Translations under genes and position numbers: made by a program
Shown here: positions 1 through 3,467 of the stretch, piece after piece
How positions within the stretch are numbered: position 1 is the stretch's first letter
Layout of the letters: every line of letters begins with the position of its first letter
Assembly: GCA_040753915.1 (NCBI GenBank)
Contig: JBFMDN010000126.1
Coordinates: 1 to 5,784 of the forward strand
DNA length: 5,784 nucleotides
Source: JBFMDN01 sp040753915
GTDB lineage: Bacteria; Desulfobacterota; Desulfomonilia; Desulfomonilales; Desulfomonilaceae
Reading direction: 5' to 3'
Notes under the pieces: model-generated
What the model was told of the DNA's origin: nothing
Databases searched by the model: none
The model's input: only the letters and a program-made list of their open reading frames with translations

Positions 1-1241
1 TAAAATCGCTTGTGGAGCAATTCATCAGCGCGACGGGTCCAGTGACGTGGGATGCTCTGAACGAGCAGATTCTATTCAAACGGACCGGAAGTGAAAACAT
101 AGACCCGACGAGTAGAGGTCCGAATATAGATGCACGCAAGCTCGATGTGCTCGAAAAGATGTTTGGTGAATCCTTTCTTGGAACAAGCGGGCGAAATCCT
201 ACCTATGAAGCCGCGGCGTTGCTCAATGAGTCGTATCGCCGAGTCTTTGAGTTGCAACGTGCTCAACTCATGGCCCAAACGCATTTGAAAGATCTGTACG
301 ACACCATCACCTTCACCTGGGACGAAGAGAGTCAAGAACTCAAGATAGATACCACCGCTCTCATTGCCGCTCTCGACCAAGCCATTGCCGACGACCCGAT
401 TCAAGGCAAGGAACTTCTCTCCGAGTTTGCTCGCTCTCGGCGAGGTATGGGCTACTTTGCCGAGAATTGCTTTCTTTCGCTGCGCGAGCACTTCATCCAA
501 CAAGACCCGTCCCTTGGCTGGATCTTCGACACGGGTGGTCTATCGGTCATAGAGCACACCGGTCAGGGGACACGGCCGTGGTCACCTCATATCGAGGGCA
601 CTGACAATGCGGATGCTATTCGAGGGAGTCTCACCGAGGGAGACGGGTACCTCAATGGTCTTGCGGGAAATGATGTCATTTATGGTACGTCCAGGAACGA
701 GGTACTCATAAACGAAACGGGCGACGCACTCTTGGTAGCAGGTGCCGGTAATGACACTATTTTAGCCGGTGCTGGGAATGACATTTTAGATGGTGGGCAA
801 GGCAGTGACACCTTGCGAGGGGAGACAGGGAACGACACGTATATATTGCGTGTTGGCTCGGGTCGCGATACCATCATAGAGACGGACAGGACTGCAGGCA
901 ATGTGGATGCTGCATCTGGGAGGTCGGGACACAGTGCTCCCTTCCGCCATGTAAGCCGGTGTAAGCATAGTATCCGCGAAGTTCCTCGGCATGGGGCAAG
1001 ACGCTCCGGGAGCTTCACCTTGCTTCCCTTACCCCGATCTTGGGGCATTACTCCTGGGGCTGGCAGTAGAGCTTTTCGGGGGCCCAAAGGCGGGCTCCAC
1101 CGTTCAGGGGCCGCCAGAATAATGCGGATCCAGCCGGATGGACGTTTCACTCTGGGCCAAAAATTCTTGGAGCCAATCTCTCTTGTGCCTTTTTTGTCAA
1201 ATCGCGGCTCTTTCGGCCGACTTTTGTTGCATGCACAATAG
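1..1241 (+). CDS. RTX-type calcium-binding protein, 5'-truncated by window edge, with replaced C-terminal tail
   Basis: The gene enters from the left edge. The frame is open from base 3, and the bases before the GTG at 12 encode K-S-L, matching R-N-L in the paralogue at 3468, so that GTG is an internal Val and not a start. Counting from it, residues about 1-165 are a conserved helical domain (VEQF, NEQILFK, DPTSRGPNIDARKL, LLNESYR, AQLMAQTHLKDLYD, LLSEFARS) known from large bacterial RTX proteins. Residues about 200-290 carry glycine-rich calcium-binding repeats (GAGNDTI, GAGNDILDGG, GSDTLRGETGNDTY). Such proteins are usually exported by type I secretion through a C-terminal signal. From about residue 297 (base 900) the family sequence, which normally continues NVDTV and then beta strands, is lost. 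It is replaced by about 110 residues rich in Arg, Ser, Gly, His and Pro, ending at TAG 1239-1241. The normal secretion signal is therefore probably missing, and the gene may be non-functional. Family assignment is firm; the exact role is unknown. Confidence 0.85.
   Translation, partial: KSLVEQFISATGPVTWDALNEQILFKRTGSENIDPTSRGPNIDARKLDVLEKMFGESFLGTSGRNPTYEAAALLNESYRRVFELQRAQLMAQTHLKDLYDTITFTWDEESQELKIDTTALIAALDQAIADDPIQGKELLSEFARSRRGMGYFAENCFLSLREHFIQQDPSLGWIFDTGGLSVIEHTGQGTRPWSPHIEGTDNADAIRGSLTEGDGYLNGLAGNDVIYGTSRNEVLINETGDALLVAGAGNDTILAGAGNDILDGGQGSDTLRGETGNDTYILRVGSGRDTIIETDRTAGNVDAASGRSGHSAPFRHVSRCKHSIREVPRHGARRSGSFTLLPLPRSWGITPGAGSRAFRGPKGGLHRSGAARIMRIQPDGRFTLGQKFLEPISLVPFLSNRGSFGRLLLHAQ
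900..1026 (+). repeat. Identical 127-bp tract shared by both RTX genes, copy 1
   Basis: These 127 bases are identical, base for base, to 5658-5784. The 170 bases just before differ at about 30 positions (about 82% identity). The match stops at 1026 only because the second copy meets the window edge, so the true repeat is longer. The first codons (AAT GTG GAT) still fit the RTX gene, so the foreign part probably begins at about 903-909. The tract contains a short palindrome, GCTCCGGGAGC. It is not recognised as a named insertion sequence. Confidence 0.9.
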
Positions 1242-1762
1242 GAGGCCTCCTTTGGTGGTCGTGACAGCGATAAATGTAACGAGTTATGATTCCAAGGTAG
1301 TCGGGACATCCCCTGTTGTGCGGTTTCCCTGGCTGGATCCGGTCCTAGCGAAAAAATTACTTGACACCGGCCGTAGCAATGGTACTTTTTCCCCATGTGT
1401 ATGTTTGCCTGACATGTGGCTGTAAGCCACGGTTTTACCCTCATCAGAGGTGCTCCCCTCGACGAAGGCAGCGCATGGCTGAGCCTGCAATGAGAGGAAT
1501 TGAAGTGAGCTCGCAGAACCGCACAATAATGGACCTCATTGGTGATGACAGTTTAGAAGTACCCGGCCTAGACGCTGCATTTAAGGAAGATAGGGAAATC
1601 CGATGGTAATGAGCCCCATTAAAGGCGGCAGCAATAAATGCAGCCGGTGTTAGTACCCCAGTCTGGACGAACCGCTCGCCATGGGGGTTCACGGGCGCCA
1701 TAACGGTCCGGGACGGAGATCGCGTGGTGCGCGGAGTGAGAAGCAGTGAAGGCGAAGAGAAG
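1242..1762. other. Region without a recognisable gene
   Basis: No ORF here resembles a known family. It opens with a 10-bp palindrome (GGAGGCCTCC, 1241-1250) directly at the RTX gene stop. Short open frames exist on both strands, such as one starting ATG at 1476 and ending TAA at 1607-1609 on the plus strand, and one at 1444-1701 on the minus strand. None has a convincing ribosome binding site or protein-like conserved motifs. No RTX sequence resumes after the foreign tail, so the lost 3' end of RTX gene 1 is not found downstream. The stretch may be the rest of the inserted element, decayed DNA, or both. Confidence 0.5.
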
Positions 1763-1843
1763 AATTATCCGCAGATTTCGCAGATGGCCACAGATGATAC
1801 TCTTCTGGTTCTGCTATCTGCGTAATCTGCGTAATCTGTCGAT
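1763..1843. repeat. Imperfect palindromic CAGATT-type repeat, copy A
   Basis: The left arm (AATTATCCGCAGATTTCGCA and on) is largely complementary to the right arm (CTATCTGCGTAATCTGCGTA and on), giving a long imperfect hairpin with a loop of about 20 bases. The core unit (CGCAGATT or AATCTGCG) recurs inside each arm. This is a dispersed non-coding repeat type seen in many environmental bacterial genomes; any translation across it (NYPQISQMATDD) is a by-product. It shares 28 of its first 30 bases with copy B. Confidence 0.75.
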
Positions 1844-1891
1844 GCTCTCTCTTCATGACCTTGTGGGCGTTTTCAGCATGTCGGAGGATGA

Positions 1892-2017
1892 AGGCTTCCT
1901 GGAGAGTCTTACCGCGATCGTGTGCAGACGGCTGTGGAGGAGTACATCCAGAGGCTGTGCGGAGAAGACGGATCTAGCCCGGAGAGAGTGGAGCACGCGG
2001 AGAAAGAGAAAGAATGA
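1892..2017 (+). pseudogene. Possible 3' remnant of a decayed gene
   Basis: Between an in-frame TGA (1889-1891) and TGA 2015-2017, this frame reads as a plausible charged helical C-terminus (ESYRDRVQTAVEEYIQRL, then GEDGSSPERVEHAEKEKE). There is no good start codon or ribosome binding site, and a different frame is open across the same bases. It could be the tail of a gene whose upstream part was destroyed when the neighbouring repeat arrived, or it could be chance. The family is not recognised. Confidence 0.2.
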
Positions 2018-2030
2018 AGACCCAGAAAGG

Positions 2031-2110
2031 AATTATCCGCAGATTTGGCAGATGGCCGCAGATGAAATTGTCTCGGTCTATTATCTGTGGAATCGGCGCA
2101 ATATGCGGAT
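2031..2110. repeat. Imperfect palindromic CAGATT-type repeat, copy B
   Basis: This is the second copy of the repeat at 1763-1843, 268 bases further on and in the same orientation. The left arm is nearly the same (AATTATCCGCAGATTTGGCA). The right arm (TTATCTGTGGAATCGGCGCA, then ATATGCGGAT) has drifted but still pairs with the left: ATCCGCA at the outer end matches TGCGGAT, and CAGAT matches ATCTG at the inner end. The purine-rich run just before it (AGAAAGAGAAAGAATGAAGA) is typical of DNA flanking such repeats. Confidence 0.72.
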
Positions 2111-2431
2111 CCCATTTCTTGGTTCTTTCTCTGGGCTTTCCGCACTGGGGTCTGTTCGCCCCGGTTTCGGCCCCCAACGGTCAGATGTCTGTCGTCGAGC
2201 GGTAAGACCGCCAGGTCTATCTGTGCCACTTGCGGGCCAGAGCGCTGTACGAGGCCCTGTGCAGGAACCTAGGGTCGTTTAGTCAGATGGGCCGCGATTG
2301 CCGCGACGAAGGCCTCGTAGTCGGAAACGGCGGTCAAGGACAGTTAAGGGTATTCCCGGCCCCGGAAGGTGCCGAATTCAGGTTCCTGGGCAGTACAAAG
2401 CGGGTATCCTGCGATGACCTGGAGATTTTTC
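2111..2431 (+). other. Region without an intact gene; weak open frame with in-frame stop
   Basis: One plus-strand frame is open from 2206 to beyond 2431 and reads somewhat like protein (DRQVYLCHLRARALYEAL near its start, GAEFRFLGSTKRV and DDLEIFHED near its end), with mostly G or C in third positions. It follows an in-frame TAA at 2203-2205 and runs on into the TPR gene in another frame. It may be the remains of a gene interrupted by a nonsense mutation. No family is recognised and no clear promoter for the TPR gene was seen. Confidence 0.25.
2421..2424 (+). promoter_or_regulatory. Ribosome binding site of truncated TPR gene
   Basis: GGAG lies seven bases before the ATG at 2432. It selects this start over the earlier in-frame ATG at 2369, which would put 21 non-signal residues ahead of the signal peptide. 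Confidence 0.6.
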
Positions 2432-2779
2432 ATGAAGACTCGACGCATTCACAAAATCACAATGCCTTGGCTGGCGGTGGTGCTGGGATTGTCTCTTCCT
2501 TTTGCGTCCGCTGTCTCGGCTCAACAGGAGGAGTGGAATGAGCTCAACCAGCGGGCGGTGAAGCTGTACTGGCAAGAGAAAACCGTGGAAGCCATTCCCG
2601 TCAGTCACCGCGCTCTCGAACATGCCGAGAAGACTTTCGGCCCGAAACGAATGCTGTGTCCCCGGAATTCAGGGTTGCCGTTGGCACGTGCCGGGACTGA
2701 CTGCCGTTTTACCGGCACCGTGGCAAGCGGAAAGAGTTGGAAATCGTGTGTGCCGATCGCGGCCACCAAAGGCGTTTGA
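2432..2779 (+). CDS. Truncated secreted TPR protein, probable gene fragment
   Basis: The N-terminus is a clear signal peptide: a basic start (MKTRRIHK), a hydrophobic core (WLAVVLGLSLPFASA) and a likely cleavage after AVSA at about residue 31. Residues about 34-70 (EEWNELNQRAVKLYWQ, then EAIPVSHRALEHAEKTFGP) are the opening of a tetratricopeptide array of the type where each unit ends EKTFGPEHP. Such proteins normally have many more repeats, often followed by a CHAT or other effector domain. Here the TPR pattern stops right after FGP. The last 45 or so residues are Cys-, Arg- and Pro-rich and unlike TPR, ending at TGA 2777-2779. A deletion or rearrangement near 2643 is the simplest explanation. 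A short exported protein may still be made, but loss of function is likely. Confidence 0.7.
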   Translation: MKTRRIHKITMPWLAVVLGLSLPFASAVSAQQEEWNELNQRAVKLYWQEKTVEAIPVSHRALEHAEKTFGPKRMLCPRNSGLPLARAGTDCRFTGTVASGKSWKSCVPIAATKGV

Positions 2780-2782
2780 GCA

Positions 2783-2935
2783 ATGAGCTTTGTTCCGGAG
2801 CTAGGGACCAGGCAGTGGGGCGATATGGCCGGGATGGTTGGCATCACTTCCTCTCACGAAGGAAGCGTTTTCCTTCGAGAGAATCTTCAGTTTGGGGTCG
2901 TCTACCCCAGAGACGCGAAGGGGCATGAACAATGA
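2783..2935 (+). CDS. Small 50-residue ORF overlapping the next gene by ATGA
   Basis: ATG 2783 opens a 50-codon frame ending TGA 2933-2935, which overlaps the ATG of the next gene at 2932 as ATGA, the usual arrangement for translational coupling. It has a natural amino acid mix (GTRQWGDMAGMVG, then LRENLQFGVVYPRDAKG). The frame is the same as that of the truncated TPR ORF, separated only by TGA 2777-2779 and one codon, so it could be the 3' end of a once longer gene rather than an independent one. There is no strong ribosome binding site before 2783. The family is not recognised. Confidence 0.35.
   Translation: MSFVPELGTRQWGDMAGMVGITSSHEGSVFLRENLQFGVVYPRDAKGHEQ
2851..2881 (+). other. Strong hairpin upstream of the membrane-protein gene
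   Basis: CGAAGGAA (2857-2864) pairs perfectly with TTCCTTCG (2870-2877) across a five-base loop. It extends, past a two-base bulge, through CTCT (2851-2854) with AGAG (2878-2881), giving 12 base pairs. No run of T follows on either strand, so it is not a standard rho-independent terminator. It could act as an RNA-level control element or be the remnant of a mobile palindrome. Confidence 0.5.
2893..2909 (+). other. Short hairpin just upstream of the membrane-protein ribosome binding site
   Basis: TGGGGT (2893-2898) pairs with ACCCCA (2904-2909) across a five-base loop. It lies 11 bases after the 2851-2881 hairpin and about eight bases before the GAAGGGG ribosome binding site (2917-2923) for the ATG at 2932. 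Confidence 0.4.
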
Positions 2936-3399
2936 CGAATGAGCATCGCAGTGGAAGACCGTTTTGGCTGAACATTCTCATTGCTTTCTGCTTATCTACT
3001 TTGTTGTTTGTCGTGATTGGAGTAGTACTGTTCGTATATTCTGTGCGCGATTCCTTCTATGGATCTAGCAATGTAATCATTTGGAACCGGTCTGGACTGG
3101 ATGTTCATTTTAAGACAGTGACGATAGACGATCAAGTTATATGGACAGGGCCAGCTCTTATTGTCTCTCCTAAGGACTTGAAGAAGCCATATCTTGATAA
3201 CCGTAGACACGGCATGATGCTTGAGTTGAGAACCCGACGAAAGTTAGTGACGCTCAAAGTGCTAATCTTAAACAAAATGGAGGAGGAAGAGACGCTGTCA
3301 TGCACGCTGGACAATCGTTCGCCTCCGTGTCTTTTCGAGGTCTTTTATCACAAGGGTAGGCTGTCGTGCGGCGAGTGTGACAAGCATTTTATGCACTGA
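2932..3399 (+). CDS. Small single-pass membrane protein of unknown function
   Basis: The protein has 155 residues. The start at 2932 follows GAAGGGG (2917-2923); an earlier ATG at 2925 stops after four codons. Residues about 11-37 form one strongly hydrophobic membrane segment (FWLNILIAFCLSTLLFVVIG and on). After it comes a mostly beta-strand-like domain of about 110 residues with alternating hydrophobic residues (NVIIWNRSG, VTIDDQVIWTGPALIV, LVTLKVLIL). Four Cys lie near the end (124, 133, 146, 149), the last two as CGEC, which could form disulfides or bind metal if outside the cytoplasm. The N-terminus is not a typical cleavable signal, so it is probably anchored. It sits 68 bases before RTX gene 2 on the same strand and overlaps the small ORF upstream. 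Small anchored proteins beside a large toxin-like gene are sometimes immunity proteins, but no known immunity family is recognised. Confidence 0.75.
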   Translation: MTNEHRSGRPFWLNILIAFCLSTLLFVVIGVVLFVYSVRDSFYGSSNVIIWNRSGLDVHFKTVTIDDQVIWTGPALIVSPKDLKKPYLDNRRHGMMLELRTRRKLVTLKVLILNKMEEEETLSCTLDNRSPPCLFEVFYHKGRLSCGECDKHFMH

Positions 3400-3441
3400 G
3401 CTCTCCTGAGGAAGGTCCGTTTAAGTCTTCAAATATGAATG

Positions 3442-3457
3442 TACTACCATCGTAGTA
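3442..3457 (+). other. Hairpin abutting the RTX gene 2 ribosome binding site
   Basis: TACTAC (3442-3447) pairs perfectly with GTAGTA (3452-3457) around the loop CATC. Its last base is the first base of the AGGAGAAGG ribosome binding site, so it could affect access of ribosomes. It is short and AT-containing, so it is weak alone. Confidence 0.35.
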
Positions 3458-3465
3458 GGAGAAGG
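3457..3465 (+). promoter_or_regulatory. Ribosome binding site of RTX gene 2
   Basis: AGGAGAAGG has its AGGAG core six bases before the ATG at 3468. It is the strongest Shine-Dalgarno sequence in the window and fixes the start of the large gene. Confidence 0.75.
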
Positions 3466-3467
3466 AC

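Noticed and set aside
72..503. 143-residue minus-strand ORF
   Set aside because: Antisense shadow of the conserved helical domain of RTX gene 1; a similar shadow lies opposite gene 2 at 4767-5036.
905..1010. Minus-strand peptide reading LRGYYAYTGLHGG, recalling the RG.Y.Y.G motif near the end of group II intron reverse transcriptases
   Set aside because: The frame has a stop just upstream, the similarity is only about a dozen residues, and no RT motifs or intron domain V structure were seen nearby. A link to a group II intron is not excluded but cannot be supported.
1178..1198. Possible terminator at the T-run GCCTTTTTTGTC
   Set aside because: No GC-rich stem directly precedes the T-run, and it lies inside the open frame of the RTX gene 1 tail.
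1361..1388. Sigma70-like promoter (TTGACA, then TACTTT after 16 bases)
   Set aside because: The -10 match is poor and no credible gene follows at a sensible distance.
680..1444. 254-residue minus-strand ORF, the longest on that strand
   Set aside because: It runs antisense to the RTX repeats and across the foreign tail, has an Arg/Pro/Ser-rich composition without motifs, and its equivalent recurs opposite RTX gene 2 simply because the plus-strand sequence is repeated.
1444..1701. 85-residue minus-strand ORF
   Set aside because: No ribosome binding site, no recognised motif, and it overlaps equally plausible short frames on the other strand.
1746..2282. 178-residue plus-strand ORF
   Set aside because: It runs through both palindromic repeats and the purine-rich flank, giving repeated basic peptides (RRIIRRFRRWPQM) typical of translated repeat DNA.
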